From the NCBI RefSeq assembly GCF_907164915.1, contig NC_061862.1, forward strand, positions 137,383,520 through 137,447,519: a stretch of DNA of 64,000 nt, written 5' to 3'. The notes below the pieces were generated by a model. It had not been told where the DNA came from. It ran no database searches and saw nothing but the letters and a program-made list of their open reading frames with translations. Below, in pieces: positions 33,301-45,649 of the stretch (position 1 is its first letter; every line of letters begins with the position of its first letter). A program made the position numbers and the translations under genes. The DNA is from Impatiens glandulifera. Taxonomy: Eukaryota > Streptophyta > Magnoliopsida > Ericales > Balsaminaceae.

Positions 33301-35545
33301 GATGGATAGTCTAATATGTGCGGAATTAGACGTGTAGTCTAACTCAGTGGAGTTAGTCGTGCAGTCTAATAGAAAGTGAAAGTTAGACGTTAGTCTAACT
33401 CCTTCAGACAAGTCTGAGGTAGAACCGGAATTAGACGTGTAGTCTAACTCAGTGGAGTTAGACGTACAGTGTAATGGTTATTGAATAATTAGACGTGTAG
33501 TCTAATTAAGTGAAAGTTAGACGTGAGTCTAACTCCTTCACAGAAGTCTGAGGTAGAACCGGAATTAGACGTGTAGTCTAACTCAGTGAAGTTAGGCGTA
33601 CAGTCTAATGGTTATTGGATAATTAGACGTGTAGTCTAATTAAGTGAAATTTAGACGTGAGTCTAACTCCTTCAGACAAGTCTGAGGTAGAACCGGAATT
33701 AGACGTGTAGTCTAACTCAGTGGAGTTAGACGTACAGTCTAATGGTTATTGGATAATTTGACGTGTAGTCTAATTAAGTGAAAGTTAGACGTGAGTCTAA
33801 CTCCTTCAGACAAGTCTGAGGTAGAACCAGAATTAGACGTGTAGTCTAACTCAGTGGAGTTAGAAATATTGTCTAATGTTTATTGGATAATTTGACATGT
33901 AGTCTAATTAAGTGAAAGTTAGACGTGAGTCTAACTCCTTCAGACAAGTCTGAGGTAGAACCGGAATTAGACGTGTAGTCTAACTCAGTGGAGTTAGACG
34001 TACAGTCTAATGGTTATTGAATAATTTGACGTGTAGTCTAATTAAGTGAAAGTTAGACGTGAGTATAACTCCTTCAGACATGTCTGAGTTAGAACCGGAA
34101 TTAAACGTGTAGTCTAACTCAGTGGAGTTAGACGTACAGTCTAATGGTTATTGTAATTAGACGTGAGTCTAATTCTATTAGACCATGCGGTCTAATAGAC
34201 TCTGTTATTAGAAGGAGATGTTTGATTTCATTAGACTGATTTTCACAATCCGTCTAACTGAAATACCTCTAATGCTCAGCTTAAGCAGTATGCTTGAAGC
34301 TAGCATTCGCCTACCCACGTGCTATAGCTGTACCCTACTCCTGCTCCACTTTCTAGTGAAGATCAGTACAAAAGCTATATGCAACCAACCAACGAATGCC
34401 ACGTAAGAGAATTTTCCTCACATTAAATGTTTTGCAGGTATATCCCTGATGGAATATTCGGCGCACAACCAGTGGTGTACGGCCACGATCCTTGTGCTCA
34501 GAACCTGCTGTGTACAATGGAGGCTTTCCAATGGAAGAGTGCCACGTATCATTCTAAAAGATTCGACCGTTAGCTCCTGCTCAGTATTTAACAAATCTAA
34601 AGGACAATGGACAATCTGCCTTAAAAAAGAGAGAACTGGTAACCTTACGAATTTGCTAATCTTGAGAGAATTCAAGCCTTTGAATAGTCATACTGTGTAG
34701 CAGCTTTTTGATTGTATTGTGTGTGAATAGAGAGAGAGCTAGAATCAAAACACCTTTAGCTGAGTGTTATTCTTCATCTTATAATTGAACAGAAAATGTT
34801 TTGTTCAATAGTGAGCTAAGTGTGTGTAAACTGTATTTGATTCGAATCATATTTTAGTGAATCCTTCCGGTGGTTGGAAGAAGGGGTGACGTAGGAGAGT
34901 TTCTCCGAACATCCATAAACAAACTACTGTGTTCTTTCATTTCTGTCATCTTTTCATATTTCATCTTGAGCTTCAAACCCAAGTAAACAATTCCGCCTTG
35001 AATCTGTTTCAAGTGTTACAAGTGTTTGCGTGGAATAGAAAGCGAATTAAATCCCAAATAGGATTTCTTTCAAACCGTTTTTCATAAGCATTCATCCTTA
35101 GCTAGACCCTCGTCTCTATTGATAAAGCCAATCCTATCAAGAAATATCGAGTACTTCTATCGAAGTTTCGATCATTCGGGATGTGTTGATCAGGATGAAA
35201 TCGACCCTTCTCTAAACTTCCTTCGACCATCACAGAGAACTTGCTAAAAGAATAGATATTTTTGTCCATTAACTACTCGTAATATCCAATCACCTCAAGA
35301 CAACAGAAGCTAAGCGCATTAAAGATGCTCATGTAGAAGCCAAGCGCAATCAAGATGCTGATGCAGCAGCCAACTGTATTGAAGATGCTAGGGCCGTGGA
35401 AAATCCTATTGAAGCTGTTGAAGCTGATGATAATGTTAAAAAGGGGGAAGGTAACAATCAAGGGGGAAGTGAAAGTTGCAGTCGAGGTAGTCAAACTGGG
35501 AGGAAGCCAGAGCGAGGAGGAGGTCGTGGAGGAGGAAAAAGTTGA
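30381..35545 (+). pseudogene. Accessory ORF of copia E, interrupted by solo LTR F
   Basis: ATG at 30381, then an in-frame TAG at 30408-30410 directly before VDF, as in accessory ORF 3. The family motif LRKFLGGPF follows, then, across a frameshift, ISISEVLF, MTVFSDV-type words with a stop, INWSFVLFSTL in another frame, and GFSIQLSRVLEHL. A long low-complexity stretch (Pro/Val/Thr/Glu-rich; open pieces at 31198-31494, 31522-31716 and 32318-32578) follows. After solo LTR F the end reads AEAKRIKDAHVEAKR and a Gly/Arg-rich tail GRGGGKS with a stop at 35543-35545. Many stops; not functional. Confidence 0.7.
32933..35139 (+). repeat. Solo LTR F with perfect AGAAA target duplication
   Basis: 2207 bp from TGTTGGGTCAAATT to CAATCCTATCA, with AGAAA at 32928-32932 and again at 35140-35144. 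No internal region, so it is a solo LTR formed by recombination between two LTRs. Its U3 (33090-34260) holds about six tandem units of about 137 bp made of TTAGAC...GTCTAA dyads and CTTCAGACAAGTCTGAGG. The conserved LTR block lies at 34878-34920. Confidence 0.95.
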
Positions 35546-35698
35546 GGGTGTGAAAGATATCTCTTCAACGAGTAAAAGGGGAAATCTCAAACTTTGTATA
35601 TTCTATGTATTTCATATTTATATAATTATCTTATTCACTCATTTACTCTTTAATTTCCCGCTTTTAACTTAGTTTTAACATCATCAAAAGGGGGAATT

Positions 35699-37159
35699 TA
35701 TTATATTAAGTTTAATAAAAAAAATGGAAAATTAATTAAAAGAGAAATAAGAAAAATGTTTTAATTGATTAAAATAAATAAGAAAAATGTTTTAATTGAT
35801 TAAAATGAACTTAGGTGAATAAAAATAAGTTTAATCAATACGACATACTTTTAATGATGTATTCGTGAATAAAACTGAGTTTTGCAAATGTTTAATGCGT
35901 AGCTACAACTCAAGAAGCGTGAGTAGACGTCTTCCTTCAGCAGCAGTCTGAAGAAGCGCGAGCAGACGTCTTCCTTCAACAATAGTCTAAAGAAGCATGA
36001 GGAGACGTTTTCCTTCAGTAGTTGTCTGAAGAAGCGCGAGCAGAGGTCTTCCTTCAGTAGTAGTCTGAAGAAGCGCGAGTAGACGTCTTGCTTCAGTAGT
36101 AGTCTGAAAAAGCGCGAGTAGACGCTTACTTCAGTAGTAGTCTGAAGAAGCACGAGTAGACGCATTGCTTCAGCAGTAGTCTAAAGAATTGCGAGCAGAT
36201 GCATTGCTTCAGTAGCAGTCTAAAGAAGTGCGAACATACGCCTTGCTTCAGTAGCCGTCTAAAGAAGCGCGAGTAACATCAATGCTTCAGCAACCGTCTG
36301 AAGAAGCGCTTGTTTATCTACATAGCTCATTAGCATAGAAAACAACATCGTTCGTTATTAGCAGTCAGTCAAGTCATCATAATACGTCAAATGCTCATCT
36401 GCAACGTACTCATTTATTCCACTAAGACCACACAGTACTATCCAGTACACCATATTCCAACGAATATTCCGCACGCTACCATCCCGTATACCACGATCCA
36501 ATGAATATATTCTTGCGTACGATCACGTACACCTGGCGTACATCCATCAGAAAGCAGACACGTATCTATCAGAAAGATTCTACTGTTGCTATGATTCAAA
36601 GATAAAAAGGCAACAAAGTACAATGACGAACTCTCTTCTGAATTGCACGATTTCCGAATTACTTAGATCATTGATTTCTCTCTCTAAGATCATTCTGTAA
36701 CTCACTAAGCTAAGCTAATCTATAGTTTACTGTTCTACTCCAGTGTATTTTCAGTATTGTATGTTGAACAGAACGTTGTTTATTCAACGGAGTGATAACT
36801 AGGAGTTCAGAATAGGCAGTTGTTAAATCCTGAGTTCTTATTGGGTTTGTGTATGTGCTATCCAAATCAAAGCCTTTTATTGAAATCCTTTTGGAAACAG
36901 AAGAAGAGGTGACATAGGAGTTTTATCTCTTTAAACATCCATAAAACTCTTGTGTTATTTCCTTTCTACATCTTACAGTTCGTAATCTACCGCTTCTAAT
37001 CTAGCAAGCATTTCCGCACTTGAATCCGTTAAAGAGCTTGTGACGATTTGTGAAGAATAGAAACAAATTTTCAACTGTAACAGGATTAAAATCGATTTGA
37101 AAGTGATATTTGTAAAACAATATTCAACCCCCCTACTAATGTTGTCACCGATCCTAACA
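35699..37159 (+). repeat. 3' LTR of copia E
   Basis: Follows the polypurine tract AAAAGGGGGAA and ends CACCGATCCTAACA. The start TATTATATTAAG has lost the TG. A tandem array at 35900-36310 has about ten units of about 40 bp, each with AGAAGCGCGAGTAGACGTCT. The conserved block is at about 36903-36945. The minus-strand frame over the array (35851-36165) is a repeat artefact. Confidence 0.8.
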
Positions 37160-37981
37160 CTAGGACACCGGTCATAACAGCCTGTTTTGTTCCACTTTTC
37201 AAAATCTAAATAATATTTATAAATTTGGAACCTCAACAATTTTCTAAAAATCCAAAACAATTAGAAAATGATTTTAAAATATTTTTGAGATATTTCCACA
37301 ACAAAATATTTTGATAAAGAGTCGTTCGGAATTTATGTTTAAAACTTAATTCTTTTAAATGACTGATGTTTATCAGATATTTTCCTCCCTAGTCATCATC
37401 AAAAGCAACATGTACCAACAGTTAAATATTGTTGTTATAATATTTTTAATAAAACTAAAACATACACATGTATATGACCGAAAGAATAATCAGTTCAAGT
37501 AAAACGTTATACAACAGATTTTGAAAAGCCAAATTTATAAGTAGAGACTATTTTAAAATGAGTATAGAGGATGAAGCGCAAAAACTCTTTCCCGAGTATT
37601 ACCAAACTACGAATTTAAAGAAACTCTAATTAAAATATGTTTGTACACGTATAGCCATTTTATTGATTTTAAATTGAAAATCAATTGGTGACTCTGTTTC
37701 AAATAAATTATCTTTTAATTAATTATTTTAAATTAATTTAAAACGCGGATTTTTCATTAAATTAAAATTTTGTTTGATTATCCTAAATCCCTCGGATTAT
37801 TGAAATTTAAACCCCCATATTAATTATTTCCTATAATTAATTTTAAAATGTGTCAAGACACCACCACAAATTTTTAAAAAATAATGTTTAATTTAAAATA
37901 TTTTTTGACACCCAAACTAAGGTTGAAACACATTGAACCTGAAGTCTTTTCGGGAACGTGGGTTTCCCAAGGGTTACAACT
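37160..37981 (+). repeat. 5' LTR fragment of the plus gypsy element
   Basis: Aligns in reverse complement with 55.82-56.76 kb: shared words include TGTTCCACTTTTCAAAAT near the left and TTGAAAAGCC near 37530. It probably ends at GGTTACA near 37981, followed by the primer-binding-like sequence GTCGACTCTATTGGGGA; the minus copy has TTGGCGACTCTACTAGGGA in the same place. Confidence 0.75.
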
Positions 37982-38099
37982 TTCTTGTCGACTCTATTGG
38001 GGATTAAACTATTTAACTCAAAAATATAAATTTGGCTTTTGAAAAACGTTTGTATCAAGTTTTCAACCTAATAGGCATGTCCTGAAATGTACAACACCT

Positions 38100-40090
38100 A
38101 ACGGATACATAAGTTTACTCTATTAAATGCCTATACTAATAAAAGGTACATAACCCTAAAATTACTTTCAAAGAAGTACACGACTAGGATCAGTACTTCT
38201 ACAAATTATGTGCAATGTTTGTCAATGAGGAATGAAAACTTGTTACATAATGAGTGATGTTGCTAGAGGAAAAACTAGAATGCATGGGATCGATCCCCCC
38301 CTTTAACGACGAGTCGTCCAAAGGACGTAGGCATTGTGGAGGTTGGGAAAAATTTCCGATTGAGTTGATATTCCCTAGTTTATGGCGTTAGTTTATCCCA
38401 TCTACTATCATTGAATGATACTCTCTTATGATTCCCCTTAACACAAAAAATCCTAGATACTCCCTCTAAGTCGATTGTTTATCGTGCCTAGACAACCAAA
38501 CCTCATCACTATAACCCATATGTGACTACTGTATATGAATTATGTGTAATGCATCTATAATCTAAATGAACATCTCTAGAATGTTTCCTTTCAAAACAAA
38601 ACGAATTTTTGTAAAATTGTTTTGAAACTTCCAATCTTAGTGACGTCGCTATATTCCCTTGGATCTACAACTTCCACCAAAACAGGTAGAACCATAAGAT
38701 CTATGGACTGACTCTCATCATGAGATTTATCAACTTTAAAATAAACAAAACCTTCATGATGCAAATACAAAGAAGGTGGAGCCTCACTGGTCAAGTATTC
38801 TTCATGGAAGAAAGGTCTATGGGCCCAACCATAGAAGAATTTTGAGCTATCTTAATGATCAACAATAAGAACGTTCTACACCTCAATCCATTTGTAAAAC
38901 CAATGTTATTAAGAAAGTTACTACAGAATACGGATACACCAAGACGACATCCAAAACTATCCTTCTGAAAGCCCGTATCAACTTCTAAAAATGGACAAAA
39001 CTAGAAGTAAGGAATGGAGAAATTCCTTTAAATTTAGGATCATCCATGATGACGGTAAGAATCCTACTAGCTTAGTTATTCCTAGAACCAACAAACCACA
39101 TGTGTTAGGGAAATAAGGATCCCTCAATTATCATTCTAACTAAAACACTAATGGGGTTAAGTGACTCATATTTGACCTCCTTCATGAGAAAAAGAGGTTT
39201 GCCTCTAGTACTTTATATCTAGCGGCTTGACAAGCTCGCACGCCTTCCGCCAACAGCCCTCACGGGCAACTTGACTCATACTCTTCAATACATCTGCAAA
39301 GACCCCATTGCGACTCAAAAAATCAATATTTTTCCACCTATTCCCCAATACAACGATGATGTCGCTCTACGCCGGTACCACCATCAAAAGGTAGCATAAT
39401 TGCAAACCATCGAGGAACTAGTAGTAGCGTTTATATAACGCTTCTCCATGCACCTTAATCTAGAACGAACCTTGAAAAGATTAAATAATATCAAATAAGG
39501 ATAAAATGAGAAATTCTCTATGTTCATCAAAAGATGGAAAACATTTGTCGAGGAAATTAATTCCCTCCCGAGCGAACATCAAAAAATTAACATGATTTTG
39601 AAAAATGTTAACGGGCGATATTCTATTGGATTCTCCTCAAAACATTTCAAGATATGAAAAAGTTGTTGAAGATCGAAAATAATCTCGATGATGCAATCGA
39701 GAAAAAAAAAAGAAAATTGTTAAAGCACTCAAAGCTTACCCACCTCCAAGTCACTTCACAAATAAGGAAAAGACAGAAATATACATGGTAACAATTGCCT
39801 GGCAGGAACGTCCTCCTCAAAAGAAGAGCCCAAGCAAGCCTTTATAGGCTAAGGTAAGTACGTAATTAAACCTCCAACTCCAAAGGTACATAGACCGCCT
39901 AAATTCTTTGATGACCTATGAATGTCTTTAAGTCAAGTTGGGAATATTTTTCAAGATAATAATCTAATCAAATCTCTCACTCCAAGAGAAGACATACCAC
40001 TCTTGGGGAAATATGAGAACGTTTGGTGTGATTATCACCAAGCCAAAAGACATGCTACTACTAAAATGTAATCGACAAGCCTGAGATAAC
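38100..40090 (+). pseudogene. Gypsy (plus) leader ORF and gag remnant
   Basis: Heavily broken. A segment at 39440-39640 reads LNNIK with stops, then KRWKTFVEEINSLPSEH, matching gypsy gag. At 40020-40070 the degenerate knuckle C-D-Y-H-QAK-R-H is the counterpart of the intact C-N-Y-H-QAK-G-H-VTDN-C in the minus copy at about 50530. The part before gag (38590-39000) corresponds to the extra ORF at 54.3-55.3 kb in the minus copy. No open frame above about 70 codons survives in the sense direction. Confidence 0.6.
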
Positions 40091-40619
40091 AAATAATTCA
40101 CTGCCAAATTATCAAGTTAACATGATCACAATTGACGAAATGATATTTCACGTTGATGCTCTACTGGACCTGATCCACAACGTTGAACCATAAATCAACA
40201 TGATTGATCCTTGACCCAAAAAGAAATCTAAATCCCATATGGGAAGAACTTCTAAATAGTGGGAGTAATAAATGACTATCCAAACCTCTGACCCAATACA
40301 CATCGCAACAACTTGTGGTGGAACAGACTTCCAACCGATATTTATGAAAACCACGGAGGCCAACATACTGTCAACCTCCGAACAACCCCTGTTGAAAATA
40401 AAGGAGGACGAGCCTAGAGCTCTTAACCCATGAGATAGTCTCCTGACCCTACTCCGAAGGATGAACGCTAATATTTCTATCTAGGAAATCCTAATGTACT
40501 CCATCGAGTATAGGAAAGTAGTACTCTAAGATTTAAGCATGGCTAACGTCCGTTTCAACACAACCCTAGAGGAATTAGTATAGATCGTATCCGATTGCTC
40601 CTAGCACAACATGATTGAC

Positions 40620-43600
40620 TTCAAAGACAAGGATCTTCCAACAGACAAACCAAATAATGCCAAAGCCCTCTACATTTATGTGCAAATGGAGGGAAAGACC
40701 ATCCCAATGGTCTTAATAAACAATGAATCCACTCTCAACATATGCCCTTGTAGGATTTTTGAGAAAAAAAAGTTTATCTAGAGAGAAGATCTTACCATCT
40801 GACCTGTGTGTTAGAGGTTTTGACAGTTCTCGACGAGAAATAATGGGTTGCCTCAAATGCACCGTTCAAGTGGTCGACATTCCCATCCAAGTTGACTTTT
40901 ATATCATCAACATGCAACCCTCCTACAACTTAGTCATATGAAGACCATGGTTACACCAAGCTAGAGCTTTATCCTCGACGCTTCATCAAAAGCTTAGATT
41001 CATCGCCAATGACCAAATTATCACGGTGAATGGTGAAACTAACATCATAGTCGTCATTAGGACAACCCATGTCGACACCCAAAACGTAGAACTAACGAAT
41101 TCGAGATATGTCCAATCTTTCTAGAAGGTAAGGACTGACCCTGACTTAGCACATTTAGTCTCCCCTCTATTAAAATGATGTTCCAAATGGGATATTTCCT
41201 TGGTATGGGCCTAGGCCCGAATGCCAACAACATACAATCATTTCCCAACCATGCTAGAATGTGGACTACCACGGTCTAAGATATGTCCTTATAGGATTTG
41301 AAGAGATCCGCGAAAAGAGAATATCCAAACAGCACACAAAGCCATTCCTCCATCATTAATGGACAATTCACTCGCGAAGGACTAAGCATCCTATGCTTCG
41401 ACTTCCCTGAACCCTTTACCAATATAGACTCACGGAAATATTTCCTAGGTCTTGAAATCTTTTCAAATTTCCCTCATAATCCTAACCCTTTTATTTGCGT
41501 GATTAGGAAAAGATTGGACTATTGGCACGACACCTTGGAAAGCTTGACTCGGATTCCCACGATAGCTGATCCAACTCAAGAACCCACTCTTCTAGTCTCC
41601 AAGGAACCAATCCACTTTCATCCGTCAATATCTTAATCGACGAAAACACAATTCTATCCTTCTATTGTGTAGAGAGGATTCTATTAATGTACATTGTAAG
41701 GAATACGATAACAATGATCTTGTTAGTTCATCTTTTCCTACTTGTAATAAACCCCTCGATGTAACACAAGAAGTTGACTTCGAATGTATGAGTAAAAACG
41801 ATATTTCCTTTTACTCTAATTTAAACTTTGAAACTAAACACTTCTTAGAAAAAGAGGATGAAATTGTCTATTCTACAAAGAAGACAATTGAAATCAACCT
41901 AAACACGTCCGACAATCCTCAAATCATACTGATTGGTCAAAGTTTAGACTCCCAAGAACGTCTTAAGATAGTTTAGTTGTTGAAAGCTAACAAAGAAATC
42001 TTCTCTTAGTCATATAAAGACATGCTAGGAATTGATCCTAACATAACATAACATCACATTCCTTTATATCCAGATGTTAAGCCAATAAAGAAAAAGATTA
42101 GACAGATGAAGAAAGATGTTGTAACCAAGATAAAAAAAAAGAAGTCAGAAAGTAACTTAAAGCTGGATTTCTTGAGGTAGTGGACTATCCTACTTGGATA
42201 GCCAATGTGGTCCCCGTCCTCAAGAAAGGCGGGAATATACATGTGTGTGCGTAGACTATTATGATCTTAAGGCTAACCCTAAAGATCATTTCTTTTTACC
42301 ACACATCGACATATTGGTTAACCATAGTGCCGATCATTAATTGTTATCATTCATGGACAGATTCTCAGGATACAACCAAATCCTAATGGCCCCTCAAGAC
42401 AAGGAAATAACCACGTTTATAATGGAAGTAGGTACTTTCAGTTATCGTTTCATACCTTTTGATCTTAAGAATGCGGGAGCAACCTATCAAAGGGTAGCCA
42501 CCATGATCCTTTATGACATGATTCACAAGGAAGTGAAAGTCTATGTCGACGACATGATCATCAAATCAAAGGATCGACAAGGACATGCTCAAAACCTTGA
42601 GCAATTCCTTCAAAGCATCACGAAATACTAGTTAAGACTCAATCCAAAGAAATCCAACTTTGGAGTCACAACTGATAAATTGCATAGCTTCTTAATCACA
42701 CAAAGAGGAATCGAGTTTGATCCCTCTAAGATTAAAGTAATCACGACTATGTTGATCCCTCGAAATGGAAACTAATATTTGAAAAAGTTTCCAAAAGTAA
42801 CGTTATGGAATTGAGATTTTGTTAGTTAACTTGAAAGGGACATACAACCCAATATCCATAAAACTCGAGTATCTCATCACAAATAATGAGGACGAATACG
42901 AGGCATGTCTCTTGGGTCTTAAGTTAGCATATGAAAAAGAGGCAATCAAGCTAGAAGTCATGGTCACTCTAACTTGGTTAAATCTCAAGTTAATGGCACG
43001 TGGAAAGTGAAAGGGGAGAACCTGAAACCCTACCACACCCACCTGAGCAAACTGATGAACAAATTTGATCAAGTGTCATTTATTCATGCTCCAAGAAGCC
43101 AAAATCGCTTTGTAGACACATTTCTACTCTAGCAACCATGACCTAAATTCCTGACCGAATTAAAGTCAAACCTCTTAAAATCTACCAAAATCAATGACCT
43201 AATTTTAAAAAATGAGTAGTAACTTCTTGTGAAAATACTGCTAAATCCTAGTACAATACTTTCTATAAGTACATTGAGTACGGGGAGTATCCACTCCACT
43301 TCTGAGCAAAGGAACGATGGGCATTGCGCCAGTATTGCACCAACTACACTTGGATTGCCAATAGACTAACCGATGATTTTTCGACGGTCAAAAAATTCTC
43401 TAAATAGGTATTTCTAAATCCAAAAGAAGCATGAAAGAAGTATATGCAGGGATATGCGGCCCACACATGGATGGAATGGCTCTAGTCAAGAAAATACTTC
43501 GTTTAAGATATTACTAAAAAACATAGAGAATCATGTGTGAGCTATATAAGAAGCTGTTATAAGTATAAAATCTATGCTAGACTGAAGCATACACCGGCTT

Positions 43601-44260
43601 CGCTCCTCTACAACATGACATCTCAGAAAAATATATCACCACGCTTTGAATGGACATGAGTTCATACTCATAGCCATATACTAATTCACCAAATGTGTTA
43701 AGGAAGCCTCCTAAAAAGTTCTAAAATCATCTGAAGTCGAAAAGTTCATTTGAACTAGCATCATCGCTAGATATGGAGTTCCTCACGTCTTGATTTCAGA
43801 CAATGGTCGACATTTTCCAAGGAAAAGTGTTACAATTGCTCAACGAGTTCAAGATCGAGCATCATAGATCATCGTCCTACAAACTCCAAACCAATAGTGC
43901 GGTCAAAGCGGCAAACAAAAACTTGATTAGTATCATCAAGAAGATAATCATCACGTATAAGGATTGGCAAGAGAAGTTGTCATATTCCTTATGGGGGTAT
44001 CGTACAACCGCTCGAACATCGACGGATGAAACATAGGATTCAAACTTCAACTCCTTCACGAGTTTCATCCGAGCAAAGAATCTTTTCATAGTGGTATCCG
44101 TCATTATTCGGTAGGGGTTAACATCCGCACCCCCACCTACCGGGACATGCAGATGCTCCAAGAGCCAGCCGAGTTAGACTAAGAATCCCACATTATGCTT
44201 GCTCGATGGAGAAACCATCTGGAAAAGAGTTGAGAAGAGAACTAACGCCCAGTTGATTAG
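40620..44260 (+). pseudogene. Gypsy (plus) pol: protease, RT, RNase H, integrase
   Basis: Protease: MEGKTIPMVLINNES at about 40686, where the usual D-N-G active site reads N-N-E, so the catalytic Asp is lost; YNLVI and RPWLHQAR follow near 40945. RT: LKAGFLEVVDYPTWIANVVPVLKK at 42155-42225, MLSFMDRFSGYNQILM at 42341, DLKNAGATYQRV and the catalytic YVDDM box at about 42541. RNase H: NNEDEYEACLLGLKLAYEKE at about 42880. Integrase: IIARYGVPHVLISDN at about 43760-43800, LWGYRTTARTSTDE at about 44000 and the start of the C-terminal domain to about 44260. More than ten stops and several frameshifts. Confidence 0.82.
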
Positions 44261-44299
44261 ATCCCTTTAGTTATAGACACCATATACTCAAACCGATCT

Positions 44300-44772
44300 T
44301 GAGTATAGAGATCGAAGGATCCTGCCCTACCCTAATGTGACTTTGCCACAATATCGTTCAGAATGAAAATATGGTATTTTAGAACTTTCTTCTTCCCATT
44401 GATGTTAATCGGACCGCCTATGTCCGAGAAGAGGGTCTACATTTAAGAAATAGTCTCGGCCGGAATTGCGACGTCGAATGTGTGACCCTCCGATGGAAGT
44501 TCGAAGAACTCGGTGAATAAGGCTTCAGAGATAGAAATTTTTGCACCGTTCACCGTCGCTTCGATCGAATCTCCAACAACTTTCCCTGACTTAAAGAACT
44601 CTCGAACTTCATCTTCATAGAGAATGAAAGGACCGCCGAGGAACTTCCTGAGGCCAGACGCCTCCAGGGTTTTGAACATATCAACAACATCTTGCTGTTC
44701 ATATACATAGATATATTCAAAATCAACTTGCAAGATATTTTAAGAGAGAGACACAGTCTTCTTACCAGCCAT
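44300..44772 (-). pseudogene. Accessory ORF of copia I, N-terminal part
   Basis: ATG at 44770-44772, MAGKKTVSLS then TAA, then NILQVDFE and an open frame with MFKTLEASGLRKFLGG, PFILYEDEVREFFKSGK, ISISEALFTEFFELPSEG. A stop at 44443-44445 is followed by TLFSDIGG, which matches TVFSDV in copia E, and homology fades at about 44350. This copy best preserves the family N-terminal domain next to accessory ORF 3. Confidence 0.75.
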
Positions 44773-45649
44773 ATTAGAGATTGAAAGAAAATGAAGAGGA
44801 ATGGATTAGGGTTTCTTTAGAGAGAAGACAGAGAGGAATCTAGGGTTTTTCATAAAAAATTTTAAAGATGGAATGAAAAAGTCCTTTTGGCATGCAATAT
44901 ATTCTTAAATATAATTCGAACAGTCACATGTCCAAAAGGCATCATTAAAAATACAATCGCCGCTTAATTTAAAAGCCTTTTTCCAAGAAGAGTCGTCATT
45001 TAAAAGTCTTTCATAAAATCCCTCATAAATGCCAAAAAAATGCTTTATTAAGCTGAAAAATGTTAGTCATGTTTTTATAAGATTAAAAGACACGTGTCTC
45101 AATGTTATTTGATATTTGGAAATATTTATCATATTTTATCTTATTTAATAAATATTTTATCCCCAAATAATTTGAAAACAATGACTGTTTTTACTGTTTG
45201 AGTGGGAAATAAAAGTGACAGCGCATAGAAAAATAATAGTTGTCCTCAACTCATCCGAAGATGAGACATCTAAGGACACACGTAGGTTGACGTCTATGCT
45301 ATATACATGCCTTGCGTCTAAGATGGGTAGACATCTTGTTCGGACGGCGTCTAAACACGCACGTCTACAAACGTCTAGCTTGCATCTATTCGGACGGCAT
45401 TTAACTACGCACGTCTACAGACGCTTCAGACATTTGTCTTACATATAGACATTTAACCACACTTAATTTGCAAGTTGCTTAAGAAACAACTCGTCTACGT
45501 ACATGGTTTCTGTAGACGACTAATTAAATCACCATGATTGAGACCTCCATCTACACACGTCTGTCCAACCATCTCAATCAATAAATTTCTCCCTAAATTT
45601 GTGCATGTTTAATTAAGATAAGTTAATTGAGATCTACAAGACCCAAAAT
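44773..45649 (-). other. Leader and 3' UTR-like spacer of copia I
   Basis: Non-coding. Contains GTCTAAACACGCACGTCTAC-type words (45290-45580) related to the leader of copia E at 29.6-30.0 kb. No frame of note. Confidence 0.5.

Larger units (their letters stand above)
29641..37159 (+). mobile_element. copia E, 5'-truncated: accessory ORF plus 3' LTR
   Basis: Contains the leader and TATA box (TATATAAAG at 30234), the accessory ORF (30381-35545) interrupted by solo LTR F, a polypurine tract at 35687-35697 and a 3' LTR ending CCTAACA at 37159. No gag or pol remains on the left. The leader at 29650-30200 resembles, inverted, the region at 45.1-45.5 kb in copia I. Directly to the right lies the middle of a gypsy LTR, so copia E interrupted that element. 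Confidence 0.78.
37160..44270 (+). mobile_element. Ty3/gypsy element (plus copy), Tat/Ogre-like, 5'- and 3'-truncated
   Basis: LTR fragment, leader, gag remnant, protease, RT, RNase H and integrase in gypsy order. It is the same family as the minus-strand copy at 48028-58700: LTR, protease and RT segments align. Copia E truncates it on the left and the junction with copia I ends it near 44.27 kb. The CX2HX4HX4C-type knuckle, long LTR and extra coding region before gag suggest the Tat/Ogre lineage. Confidence 0.8.

Noticed and set aside
35851..36165. Minus-strand frame with repeated YSRFFRLLLKED words
   Set aside because: Translation of the AGACGTCT array in the copia E LTR.
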